DNA from: Acanthaster planci
Lineage: Eukaryota > Echinodermata > Asteroidea > Valvatida > Acanthasteridae
Length of the DNA: 62,000 bases
Assembly (NCBI RefSeq): GCF_001949145.1
Contig: NW_019091361.1
Coordinates: 1,432,374-1,494,373 of the forward strand
Direction of reading: 5' to 3'
Shown here: positions 23,839 to 35,368 of the stretch, one piece after another
Layout of the letters: the number at the start of each line of letters is the position of its first letter
Numbering within the stretch: the first letter of the stretch is position 1
Position numbers and translations under genes: made by a program
Notes under the pieces: generated by a model
Databases searched by the model: none
Seen by the model: the letters and a program-made list of their open reading frames with translations, nothing else
What the model was told of the DNA's origin: nothing

Positions 23839-26800
23839 CTACTTCTTTTTTGATATCCATTTTTTCCATATTTGTCGCTTGCTTTGTTTGTGACTTTTAC
23901 CAGGGTCATCTGTGCTCCTGGCTGAGATCTTGGTATCACCTTCAGAAGGGGTGTCAGGAGACCTCCCGGTTGCCCCCTCTGCTGCTGCCTTACTTGGCGG
24001 CTGAGTGGTGCTCTGATCTGACCCGATCTCGGGCGGGGTCGTTGCGGTGATTGTGGCAGAACAAACGGTGCTTTCAAGAGGTAGCTTGAAGCTGCTCCGA
24101 TCGGGGACCATTCGGCTGCGATGAGTAGGTGTATCGAAAATGCTGTCCGCAGGATACCCAGCACCGCCGAAAAGGCGAGGAGGCTTGGTCAGTAACCCCG
24201 CGAGTCGACCTGGGCCAGCTCCAGGCTTCCCGCTGCCGTAGGAGGATGGCTTGATGCTGCCAGCAACCAGGGGAGCTGTCCCCGAAATGATATTGGGCTT
24301 GGTTGTGGTCTGATCTGACGTGATCGTTGATGAGAGATCTGAAGCGATCTTGTGGGTCAACGTGCTTGCTAAAGCACTCTGGGAGCTGATCTGATCATCT
24401 GGGTTAACTTGAGGTCTAGCATCGTCGGTGCTATGAGAAGGCCCCTTCACCATGGCTCCAGTTACTGGTTTGATGAGACGAGTAGCAAACGTGACCTTTT
24501 TTTCGTCACTTCTCTTCCAAGACTCCATGCTCTCTGTCTGCCTGTCGCCACTTGCTCGCTAATAGTCATTAAAAAATAAAGAAAGAATTAATGCTGTAAA
24601 GTTCTAGCGTTGCAATGAAGCACCTATTGGTTTTCTTTCTCTATACAAATGGACCACTTTTCATCACGGAGAAAATTACTTTCCATTCAGGTCGCTTACT
24701 TTAGTTTTGGTTTCCACTTTGTCAGGTTCATCGGTGTTTAAGGCTGGGATCAGGCTCTTGTCAAGTCTGCAAGGAGAGATTTTGGGGTTTCCTGGAGCAC
24801 CCAACTCCGAAGTTGCACGGAAAACCGGTTTGGTGGTGTTCTGAGCCTGTGGCACAGTCGTTTTCACGGGTGGGCTTGCGGCGACTGTGGTCGAAAGCAG
24901 CACGGTGCTTTTAGCAGAGGTCTCGGAGACACCCGGGGTACGGGACATTGTCGCGCACCGAGGAAGGAGCTCAGCTGGAGGAATGCCAGTGATGCTTGAA
25001 GGAGGTGGTCCCCCCAAAACCTTTGACTTCATCAGGTCTGGTTTGCTAGTATCCTGCACTGCGGAAATCGTGGATGATTGAGGCTTTGCGAAGGCCGACG
25101 GCTGAGCTACACTCTCAGCAGGGTTCTTGGAGAAGACTTGATAATGGAGCATTCGGGAGGGATCAGCAGTGGAAAGCTTCACTGAGACCTGGGTAGGGGG
25201 CTTGAGGGTGCTCCCAGCAGAGGTCTTGGGGATAACCAACTCTTGAAGTAGTCGGGTCGTCTCAGTAGAGAGCTTGGCAGTGCTGTCTGGTAGACCTCCA
25301 TCACCAGTAGGACGCTTCAAAGAGACCTGGGTAAGGGGCTTGACGGTACTCCCAGTAGAGGTCTTAGAGATGACCTGGGTTCGGGACACAACTGAGGGCT
25401 TGGCAAGGGTCTTGGCAGTGACATCTGGTGAAAGTCTTTCACTAGACAGCGGCTTCACAGGCACCGGTATAGGCGACTTGACGGTGCTGCCGGCAGAAGT
25501 CTTGGGGACAGCATGATCATCGAGGAGTGCTCGGCAGTTTTGAGCGGGACGGTTGGCAGAGCTTCTTAATGACAGCGTTCCACCAGCAGGAGCCTTTGCG
25601 CTGGTTCGGCTAAGTGGCTTGATGATGATGCGAGGAGGGAGCGTGTCTTTATCCTCAACCTCTGCCTTACTAAATGAGCCCGTCGACCTCTCCTCGACTG
25701 GGCTGCAGTCAGCTGGCTCTGTTATAGAAATAAAGGAATTGGTAATTGACTTGGATCTTGAGACCCAGATTAAAACGGTATATCTCCGTTTCTTCTCCCC
25801 TGAAACGTCCTGGCTACCTCTGTCTACAGTCGCGAGAAGCAGATTGAATTGGGGGTCAAAGAACACGGATCGTATAAACATGGAGGGAGGGAAAGACAGC
25901 TAATAGGCGGCAACACACTGTATAAACTGATTCCAGCACGTAAATTATTGCTATCAGGAAGGCTCGTAAGTGCCACTCATTATTTAGAAAAAACACGGAG
26001 GGCGACTTTTATATCAACTCGCATCATGCTTCTGATGTACATGATTGCACGTAGGCCTATGTGATCACATGCAACTCCAAAATCTGTTGTGAAATTGGTG
26101 TCATTCTAATACCCTTGAATTCTCAAAAAGTGTTAAATTAACACGACAGTTTATGTAGTGGGCTACAATTCGTCCAGAATGTGGTCTCCTACGTTGTCAT
26201 TTGTTTGTAAACTAGGCAAAATTTGTGTACATCTAGCTATACAGCTCCTCAAAGAGCAACATGCGCAAAGGTGTTTTGACTACGGCTGAAACTTAACTGT
26301 TTCTAGAGGCAGGTAGGTTGACCGTCAGCCCAGCATTATTCAAGATTTCCGTCGGTGCTTGGAGAGCGCGCCTGTACATCCTGGTCACCAGGCCAACTTC
26401 ATCCGGCTGTTTCCTGGCAACCACGTCTTGTTGGCCCTCCTTGCTAGCGCGAAGGAGCTTGACGGTTCGAGCAGAGGGCGCCCTGCCGCGCAAAGACTGC
26501 AGCCAGTTGCAAAGCTTCCTGAGGAGTTTAACCTAAAAACAAAATAACACGTTGTGTGTGAGTTCCTCCACAACACCGACTTGGTCCCAAATTGAGTTGT
26601 GAAATTAACAGGAAATCGTTTTGTTAACGAGTGGGGAAATGGAAACAAAACTTTCATATTCTGCTTGAATAAAAATAGATATAGGTACCCGAGTCCCAGA
26701 CACGTCGTGTTCTGGTAAATATTTCTCAGTGGTTTTCCGTTCATGAATGTAGAGATTTTACAAAGAATTCTAATCAATAGTTAGCAACCTCTGATTCAAA

Positions 26801-29328
26801 GGTTTTCAAGATTCAAAATTGCTGCTAACTTCTTATAAATTTGACCTACTGATTTAAAACAGCAACACTTTCAAAATGTTAATAACCCTTATCATTCTAA
26901 TGATCCAAATGATACTCACTGCAACTTGAGCAGCTTGAATCAGATGGGTTTCATTCCCTAGTAAAGCAACCTCAGTCGTCCTGTCAGACTGTTGATAAAA
27001 TAACATTCCACGACTACTCATAACAAAACAAAGCCAGCTGCCCGTCGATTTGTTTATGTCATGTGGTCATTCTCTGCAGTAAAACCCCGTGTTATCAGGG
27101 GACCTTGCCAACGCTTTTCACTGGTGTTTAAACTTTGGTGTTTGTTTCAACACTGTTAATGTTACTTTTAACACCTCCAGAGCATTGTAACACTTGTAAG
27201 TGTACAAAGTAACACCAGGGGTGTTAACGTGTCATCTGATAATAAGTGTTGTTTTTAACATCAGAGTTTTTGCAGTGTTGTTATTTTGGTGGAATTAATG
27301 ATATAGAATATGGACTTTTTTCTTTTGAAACCCAGTGGTTATTTTCCTCTTAACATGTCTTTAGTGAAAATATTTTGGGTTTTCGCTTTAAGGACTGTTT
27401 TTGGATTATTTGCCTTTACAGTTTCATGCGGTCGGATCGAAATTTAGGTTTGAGGATAAAATTTTAGCCATTTTGTTTGAACCGAATAAATCACGAGGAC
27501 AAATACAATGTAAGTGGCATGTATAGAGAGAGTGTATTTTAATATAATTACATTGTATATAGGGATAAAGCCGTTGTATAAGTTGAGCGTGGCATCTCGG
27601 ATGTTGTAGCATGAAAAGAGACCAGAAGCGAGTGGCGATGCCGTAAGCCACTAGAAATTTGCATCCAAGTTGTCATGCGTACCTTCACTGAAAGCTAAAA
27701 AGCTAGTACTAAGTAGGCCTACATGTAGTAGCGCGACACACATGACGCGTTTACGGGTGCATGTACATTTTACGGGGCAAGCTTTTGCATAGCAACCGCC
27801 ATCTTTGGAATCATGGAGCTGGAATGGACTGGTTCTTTTGTGCTCTTCTTATCTACTGAAAACAGTGTACTGGTGCACGGTGTCTCTTACGTAACCAAGC
27901 AAAAGCCTGCCCTACATCCATAAAGCATGAGGTAGAGGTATAGCAACATTGTCTTTAGTATATGGTGAATTTGAACTGTTATGTTCGTGTGAATGTAGGC
28001 CTAAAGATAGTATGCTAGATTTTATTCAAAAGGCATATTATACCTGATCCCGTTTCCCCGCCCTTTCCACTGCTCCACGGTCACTTTCCTTGCCCTCGGG
28101 CCCCTTTTGAATCTGACCGAGATCTGGCCCTCCAGCTGCTACATTCCCTCGGCTAATGACGGCTTCGATCACATCAGCGGCCAGCTGGACCGTCTTCTCC
28201 AGCAAAAAGACGGTCAGTACTAGTCCCGGCAGGGAACGCACGACGAGTTCGGTAGTCCTCCTGAGAAACTGAGTTCGGTATATGGAGAACAAACATCATT
28301 GCATTACACACGCTTTCCGGCCTAGAAACCTGAAATCATGTTTTAGAATAGTCAGAGCCTCTGGCGGCGGCTTTACGTTATAATCCCTCTAGCTCTTCAT
28401 AATCAGTAGTTTCATCTAGGAAGGGTGGGGTATTCCATCCGCCGTGGTTTGCACTGGGGCTCAGTTACACCCTATGGCCAAAGCCTAAGGTTAGGAAGAG
28501 ATTGTCATCCTATGGGTCAGTCAGGGTAATTGTCCAGTGGTAGCGGGTTCACAGTCCTCTCTGAAGTTGCAAAACAAAAGCCGATTGGCGTTTTTATTAG
28601 GTCTGCATTCGATTACGACTGGTTTGTGGCCAGTTTATCACACCATGTTCGATTTGTTAGACTGAGACCCAATCCTTCCCCACGGTCCATAACCCTAATA
28701 GCTCACACTCTAGAAATATTGTTGTACCAATAATTTATCTCAATGTTTAAAAAAAAATTGCCCAATTATGAGATGCTATAGGTGGACAATTTCCCTTGAG
28801 CATGGCCATGGCCGTGTACACACGTACGTAGCAAGCACCATTAAAATTAATGGAGTGGCTGAGGTGACTCGCACCAGCTCAGGTAGTTTAATTTCTGAAT
28901 GGAGTACTCTTCGATCTTTTCAACAACACGTTCCATGAATTGGAGACTCGAGGCTGAAGTGCAGCAGAGTTATCAGGAAAGAATTAAGTATACAGACGCC
29001 ACTGATTTTTCCCTGCGGTGACCCATTAGCCACCTAAAAGCAAGAACGTCCCAGAAAGATAATATTAGCAGGGCAAATATCGGAGAGCCAACTTTTCACA
29101 CCAGTCTCATATATAGGGTTTGTGCACATGATGTCAAGTGGCGTCCGTACATGGAATTTCTTCCCGAATATGACCGTTGTGAAAGTTCGTCTCCTTTTCC
29201 CTATAAACTGGGCAGAAATCCTAAACGCCCTTAAACTGCACTAAGTGTTGCACTAAAGGTTATTCTGCAAATCTTGTGGGAATGAAAGTTTTGGAAGATT
29301 CTGGAAATATTACCGACGGTGAGCCCAT
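23839..29328 (-). CDS. Orphan gene A: unrecognised helical N-terminus with long low-complexity tail (six exons, 760 aa)
   Basis: I do not recognise this family. Exons: 29328-29314 (ATG, MGSPS), 28268-28044, 26988-26920, 26532-26298, 25718-24700 and 24558-23839 (TAG). Coding length 2283 nt is an exact number of codons, and phases are 0/0/0/1/0. The first four exons (about 181 residues) look helical: FLLEKTVQLAADVIEAVISRG at the N-terminus, then HLIQAAQVAVKLLRKLCNWLQ across an exon junction. Exon 5 encodes a Ser/Thr/Pro/Lys-rich tail with about three clear 45-residue repeats of a (V/I)xKTSxGSTxKP pattern. Exon 6 is more of the same and ends in a basic cluster (KRQIWKKWISKKK). No signal peptide is visible and no enzyme motif was found. 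Gene B at 30.7-35.4 kb is its tandem copy. Exon calls rest on that comparison. Confidence 0.68.
24910..25520 (-). repeat. Intragenic ~135-bp repeats in orphan gene A exon 5
   Basis: Translated in the gene A frame, the unit VPKTSAGSTVKSP recurs as ISKTSTGSTVKPL and IPKTSAGSTLKPP. Each is followed by (Q)V(S/P)(V/L)K, and the spacing is about 45 codons. Degenerate further copies can be seen downstream (SKNPAESVAQPS and SETSAKSTVLLS). The phase-preserving period suggests the tail grew by internal duplication while remaining coding. Confidence 0.7.
25916..26160. mobile_element. Small inverted-repeat element in an intron of orphan gene A
   Basis: The 14-bp end CACTGTATAAACTG matches the inverse of CAGTTTATGTAGTG at the other end in 12 of 14 positions, 245 bp overall. 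There is no coding. A GTGTTAAATTAACAC palindrome near the right end suggests kinship with the GTGTTA-rich elements at 2537 and 27073. Target-site duplication was not resolved. Confidence 0.5.
27073..27278. mobile_element. Non-autonomous inverted-repeat element rich in GTGTTA/TAACAC (copy 2)
   Basis: Shares order and wording with the 2537-2760 copy: GTGTTATCAGGGGACC at the left, an alternating TAACACC/GGTGTT interior, and a CAGAGTTTTTGCAGTG right end. It lies in the intron between exons 2 and 3 of orphan gene A. It is diverged enough to be an old insertion. Confidence 0.6.
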
Positions 29329-30682
29329 AATGGTAGTCAGCAGTTTGTAGACCAGACTGAGCAATCCACGGAGACCTTCTCAATCAAATCTTCTTGTCAG
29401 CTGCAGCGCACGGCCTCGTGAATAAAAGTTACAGGGAACTGGCGGAATCATGCAGTAAGGCTGGCTACTGGAGATGCCAATGACGTCCTGCAGCGTTCTA
29501 CTGCGGTCACTGACCTAGCCCAACGAACTATGGGGTTAGTTTACCAAGTTCTAGCTTGATTTTCCCACCTCTCTTCGGCTGAACCATCATTTATACACAC
29601 CTATGTAACAGTACTATCTGGTACATAATACTTATAACTATAAAAATGTCCCATTAAACACTTTTCTGTAGTAGCTTCTCTTAGAATTTAAGAGGACAAT
29701 TTGGCAGGGCCCTCGTTCTCTTGAATGTGCCCTTTCTTCTTGATCAAGTTGTTTAACACAGTGTTTTGACGCATGTCAATAATAGTATTGGTTCAAGGGT
29801 CGGCGATGTCTCAATAACAGTGGTGAGGATTGAAAACCACAGTGTTACTGGTATTCTTTTACGAAGTATCGCCTATGGTTGTCTAGAATTCACGACCAAA
29901 GACCGGCTATTTATTTTCATTTTGACGGCAAGTTACAATAATAAACTACACGGACACAAAAGAGTAAACAATCAGAAAAAAAATTGTGCCATTGGCTACT
30001 TTATTCCAAGAACACACTTTCCTTTTATTCAGTCGAATAGCGGCTTCCCGTGGATGTTAGCAAAATGCCAGCAACTTTAAGATCGAGTAAATGCAAACGC
30101 ATTCCTCTTTACCTAGCACTGTTCAACTGTCAGTACCATCAGGTCAATGACTGATATCGGGTCATATCTGTCATCGGGTTTTTTGCATTTAAATGTCAAG
30201 TGAATAGCCTACAAACCTGATGAGCCATAAATGATCGGAGGAGTTTGTAATGGGACTAAGAATTCAGAATTAGAAGAAAAGTTAAAAGCATTACCCTTTC
30301 CTGTTCCTCTTATTTTGTCATTCTTTCTATCTTTTATCCTCACTTCCTACAATTTGGCTCATTGCCTTTCCTTGTCGAGTCCAGTGTTTCCACAATTATG
30401 TCTCGTTAAATAATTTCAAATTTCATCGATCAGATAACTTACAGTCCTTCATAATTTCTCAACGGACGATTAAATACAGAACTGCACCATCTGCATAATT
30501 ATGCACTCGTGCAGGAGAAACAAATTGTAAGAATTCAGTTCTGAGGTTACTTTACTCTCTCAATTTTTTTTGTAAAGACTAACTGAATATTTTAGCACTT
30601 AATTATTTCTTGGTTGAAACAAAGATACGGCCTGTATTTTCATCTTTTGAAGTTCCATCACGGATTGATACTTCGACTTTCC
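29329..30682. other. Spacer between orphan genes A and B
   Basis: Contains the 5' flank of gene A and the 3' flank of gene B. A frame upstream of the gene A ATG stays open for 18 codons and reads EGLRGLLSLVYKLLTTI before MGSPS, but the gene B counterpart is closed by a stop. I therefore take the ATG as the start. No other gene was found. Confidence 0.45.
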
Positions 30683-33600
30683 TTACGGGGTTCGGGCTGA
30701 CACGGGCAAGTTCTTCTTTGCTGGGCCGAGTTGGGGGAAGCTTTTTGCCTCCTCCCCATTCAGATTGCTCGCTTTTGTTTTACTGGACGGGTCCTGGGTA
30801 GGTGGCTCCGCGGAAGCCTCAAATGCAGGTTCCTTGGTGTCGAGACCTGCGGTAGTCTCGGGCGTTGAGTTTGCGGCGATCTTGCCGTCAGCGAGGGTTT
30901 CGGAACTTCTCGGGTCCAGGACCATTCGGGCGGTCTGTGAGGGGGTCTGGGAAGTCACGGTGCTGCCCGCTTTCGCAGCAGACCGGGTAAATGGCATGTC
31001 GGTGCGGTAATTGGGGAGCGTGTCCTCGGGGTGTTCCTCCTCACTCTGCCCGGACTCCTCGCTCTCTGTCTCCCCTTCCTTATACTCCTCCGAGTCGGTA
31101 CTCAGCTCCTCCTCACGCGGTGGCTGATGACAAAAGATCGAGGTTTTTTTCAACATGCTTGGAGTAAGTTTGTTGCAATATACAGCCCTTTATTTTTCTG
31201 CTATGCTAAAGTTTGGCATAAACTTCAAATCTTGTGCCTCGGCTCATTCCAGTGACAAATAATCCTAAACAGGATGGGTCGTCATGATTTTGAGAACAGT
31301 ATCCCATGACAACGCTTAGACAAACAATAACATACCGCTGTTTTTACTGCTCTTTCGATCCTCAATACGTGGGGATCAATAGCGTTAATGCTACTGTAGT
31401 AGCACTGGTATTGTGCACCTATATTCTTGTGAGTTGTATTCTCGTTATAATACGATGCTGCTTCCAGAAGGCAAGCACACTTTGTACACACCACGACAAA
31501 GCATAAAGCTGAAAGGGAATCACGCTTATGAAATAGAAAAAAATAACGTAAGACTAGGAACGCGTCTAATTCCCCAACCCGCATGAATTACGAGGGCGCT
31601 ATTTCTCCATGCTGAGATCTTCGAGCAGGGTTTGCGTGCCGCTATGGGTAAGGCAACAATGGCCACCGGAAGGGGCGGGGTTGTTCCTGCAATCCAACCT
31701 TGTAATCCTCATCATCTTGTGAATCATAGCTCTTCTCCAGCTGCTCCAGGGTTCCCAGTTCGTCCTCATCGTCTTCTGCTTCCTCATCACTCTCTTCAAA
31801 CTCCTTCCGCTTGCGAGGAGACAGGGTGGACATCTCCTTGACAGGGCTACAGTCAATAGACTCTGCGAGAACAAAAGTCAAAACTCAATGCTATTAAAAT
31901 CCTCTGTACCTCGTGATCGAATTTTACCAGCAGGCTTTACAAACAAAGAGCAGTTGCAACATAACAAATACAGAATCTTGCAGCAACCCCAAACAACATA
32001 TCGGAAGAGAACGAACTTGTAACAACACGTAACAAATCAGATCGAGCCTCAACCACACGTGTGTGGTAATAAAAGTACAATGAAGCAGGAATTGCAATTT
32101 GCACGTAAGTGTATAGATTGAACAATTTAACGTGTATACCAGACACTCTCTGAGTAAAGCTTTAATGCCCTACTTAAGGCTGTTGATGAAAATATATGTG
32201 TGGTCAAACCCTCTACCTTGCGTGGTATGGGAGTATGGACAGTGCAAATCTTGAGCAATCTAATGTGCTCTGATCGTCTATTCTGCAGACTTTTTTGTCT
32301 TGGGAGAGAGAAATGTAAGGTGTACCGCACGACCGTGCAAATCTTCAAGTCTTCACTTGTCTCAATTGGTAACGGGCAGTCATTCCGAATGAACTAGCAA
32401 AGAACCTCTCGTCACATCGCAAAACGAATTCACCTCTAATGCTTCATTAATTAAACAGCTAGCATCAAGAACGTTCAAAAGTTAGTCATGCATGCAGTCC
32501 CCAGTCCTCAGATTTTAGTACAATTGTCGTTGTTGATGTTTTCAAATCCCGTTATATTAAATCGCGATCCTAAGGATTTCCTGCATGACTGTCCAACGCA
32601 GAAAGGCCAAGAACTTACTGTCTCCGGAGACATGAAGAGTCCCCTTGGCCTGCTCCAGGAAGCTCGCTCTCACCCCGATCGAATCCAGGGTATCCGTCAA
32701 GGCATAGAGGGCGCCCCGGAACACTCTGGTAGCCAAGCCCAGCTCCTCCACCCGTTTCCTGGCAACCACATATCGTCGGTCCTCTGCGACTGCACTGGGC
32801 GATTCGGTGCATATAGGGGGATCCTGGCCGGGCAGAGACTGCAGCCAGTTTTGAAGATTTCGAAGAAGTTTCGCCTCGAACGTAAAAGGGGGGAAAATGT
32901 TGGCAAAGGATAAAACACCTCATCCCAAAAGGGGAAGAGTAGCAAAGTGTGGTTTCTATAATGACTCGATTGGCCCAGAGGCAGTACAACATAATTACAT
33001 GGATACCTGCATTCTGGCATCGTGGCTTCATTCTTCAGTCTACAGGTTCACTTTTAAAAGAGCATGAAAGTTGCAGTTATAATTAAATCTGTAAAATCGA
33101 GTCTCTCTGTCAGCACTAATTCGGGGGCACTGATAAATCACACTCATTCAAAACGTGTTGTCTGTTGAAAAGAATATACTGCGCCTTTACCAGTACACTC
33201 GACGGATACAAACTTACAATACTCACTGCTGTTTGAGCGGCCCGAATAAGACATCCTACATTTTCCCTTGAAGCAGTGTCGGATGTATTTCCAGGCTGGA
33301 AATTAAACCAAAAAAATAGTAAAATGATGATCCCCCCCAAAAAATAAGACAGTTTACGTTATAAAAAACTTCTGCTTTGGGGTTTCGATTATGGAGGGGA
33401 TGTGGTGTGTCAGTCATTGTGCCAACTGACAATGCTGTCTCTATACACACCGTTTTCAACATCTACAATCGTTGGAATTCTGCTGGTGGAAATGTCTTCG
33501 AGTTTACCATAAACTCACATTAACCTGAAGTGAAGTTTTTTTAGCATGTTCTCAAATAAACGGCTAAACAAAATGTGGCCTTTGCAAATTTATAAAGTCA

Positions 33601-35368
33601 AACATTTCAATATGACGGAATGTATATATTTTGCCGGCCAATGTCTAACCTTCAACATGATGTACAAAGTTTTCCCAACACATTTATAATTGTGAAACGA
33701 CACATCGCAGCAACTTGTTCAAAGGTGAAAAAAAGTGGTTGAGTGGCACGAACTATGTAAAAAGAGTGTATAAATATGAGGCTGGGTACCAGATATTCCG
33801 TAACAAGTACATGTATACTGTGCTATGCCAAACTGGTATTGGCTGCATGCACTGTGTAACTGACTACAGTATTTTAAAGAGCACTTCTAAGGAAACATGT
33901 TTTCTCTGATTTTATCTGTTCAAATAAAGAGGGAAGCATCCAAATCGAACGCAGTGTCACTTGTCTTCAGAGCATGCATGTGTGTTTGGCATGCACAAGG
34001 GGGTTTATCCACTACGAACACAGGGCGAAGGTTCCCTCGTTTTCTCCGAATGACGCAATTTATACATTCAGAATTCGCATGTTGTCATGAACAGAAAAAA
34101 CCCTTTGAAGCTTGTTATAGTTGAGCTCTGAAGGCAAATGACCCTGTTTTCGATTTGGATGCTTCCATATTTTTTGAATAGATAAAATCAGAGAAAACGT
34201 TTTCCTTAGAGGTGCTCTTGGATACTGTATGACTATGTCTGGCACGAGTTCCATATACGGACGCTGCTTGATAGCCCGTGCACAAACCCCATGAGTCTGG
34301 TCTCAAAAATTATGTTTTCTAAGTTAACGACTTGGTTTTTTCCTTCCTAAATTGAACTCTTCTGGACATGATTTTGCTTTCTGTAGGAAAATAATTACTG
34401 GCGTCCGTATATGGAACTCTTCCCCTATGTCCTTTTTAATAAATCGTTTACCTCGGCTACTTTTCCCGCCACCGCTGCACCTTCAGGCTCACTTTTCTCG
34501 TCTCTCTGGGCCTGCTCGTTGCTGCTCGTGACTGGACCGACCTGTGACGCAATCTCAAAGCCGAAGACAGCTTCGATACCATCGGCGGCAACCTGGGCTG
34601 TCTTTTCCAGCAAAAAGATGGCAAACTTTGCAGGCGGGGAGTGCAAGACTTGTCTTGTCAAAAACTAGGATTTAATGAGAAACGAAAGCAAATCCCTAAA
34701 TATCCCTCCAAAGTTCAGTCCGATTTGTCTTGGTGCACTTAGTATGATTTACCCAATTTTCAAGTTGCAGTACAAGGGACTGCACAGAATTTTTTTTTCC
34801 CGAGCAAGTCAATTTGGGTAAATTCTTCCCCAGTATGTAACACCACTACTGAGGATTCCCCGTCTTACTGGGGGACATGAAAGAAAAACTCTGTGCCATA
34901 AATCTTCATTTCTGACATGGGGGAATGGAAAATAATTAATGTCTAATCAAATAAGTGATTGTGTTTAAAACTATCCAAAATATGGCACAACTTCTTGCTT
35001 ATTCAGTGAAAAATGCGTCAGAAAATTGAGTACATGTGTACACACTTAAAACAACTGTATGTGCAAAGGACATCATGCTCCACCCTCTTTTTCGTCCTCT
35101 TGGAACAGGTTTTGTCTCTTCTGAACACAAGTGGAAGACTTTTATTTTAGAACTGTTCTTCTCCTAGCATAGCGGGGTTAGTATAATCTTTCCGACATTG
35201 CGATTTTGTGAAGGCATAATTTTTATTGAATCAATCCCAACAGCTGATACGTATATTTTAGGATATACTTCACATGCAGTCTAAAACAGAAAAGCACATC
35301 TTTCAGAGGTCTATTTCTTCATCTTGTCCATATTAAATGCCTGATAATCTTACCGAAAGGGAGCCCAT
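30683..35368 (-). CDS. Orphan gene B: tandem paralogue of gene A with acidic tail (six exons, 385 aa)
   Basis: Family not recognised. Exons: 35368-35354 (ATG in a GCCATGG context, MGSLS), 34664-34452, 33295-33227, 32874-32619, 31862-31699 (weak donor AAG|GTTGGA) and 31123-30683 (TAA). The sum is 1158 nt, an exact number of codons. The first exon is 15 nt and the third 69 nt, as in gene A, and junction phases agree (0/0/0/1). Conserved with A: FLxR at the exon 2 start, IFLLEKTAQVAADGIEAV, LIRAAQTAAKLLRNLQNWLQ, VVARK, and IDCSPVKE after the phase 1 junction. The tail then diverges: PRKRK (a possible nuclear signal), an acidic Glu/Asp/Ser run of about 80 residues, then Ser/Thr/Pro. A donor-like CC|GTAAGG overlaps the stop, so a further exon cannot be excluded. 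Confidence 0.66.
33878..34220. repeat. Long-armed inverted repeat in orphan gene B intron
   Basis: The arm at 33878-33974 and the inverse arm at 34123-34220 match over about 95 bp with only scattered differences; one shared block reads AGATAAAATCAGAGAAAAC. The loop is about 150 bp. The transcript of this intron could fold into a long hairpin. Flanking sequence also shares a GGCGTCCGTAYATGGAA motif with 29139 and 34399, suggesting a dispersed element family. Confidence 0.7.

Noticed and set aside
28925-29010. Helical-looking frame on the minus strand (MERVVEKIEEYSIQKLNYL)
   Set aside because: Acceptor phase does not match the neighbouring gene A exons and there is no gene B counterpart.
29328-29384. 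Upstream extension of orphan gene A (EGLRGLLSLVYKLLTTI before MGSPS)
   Set aside because: No ATG starts it, and the gene B counterpart is interrupted by a stop 24 bases before its ATG, so the shared ATG is the more economical start.
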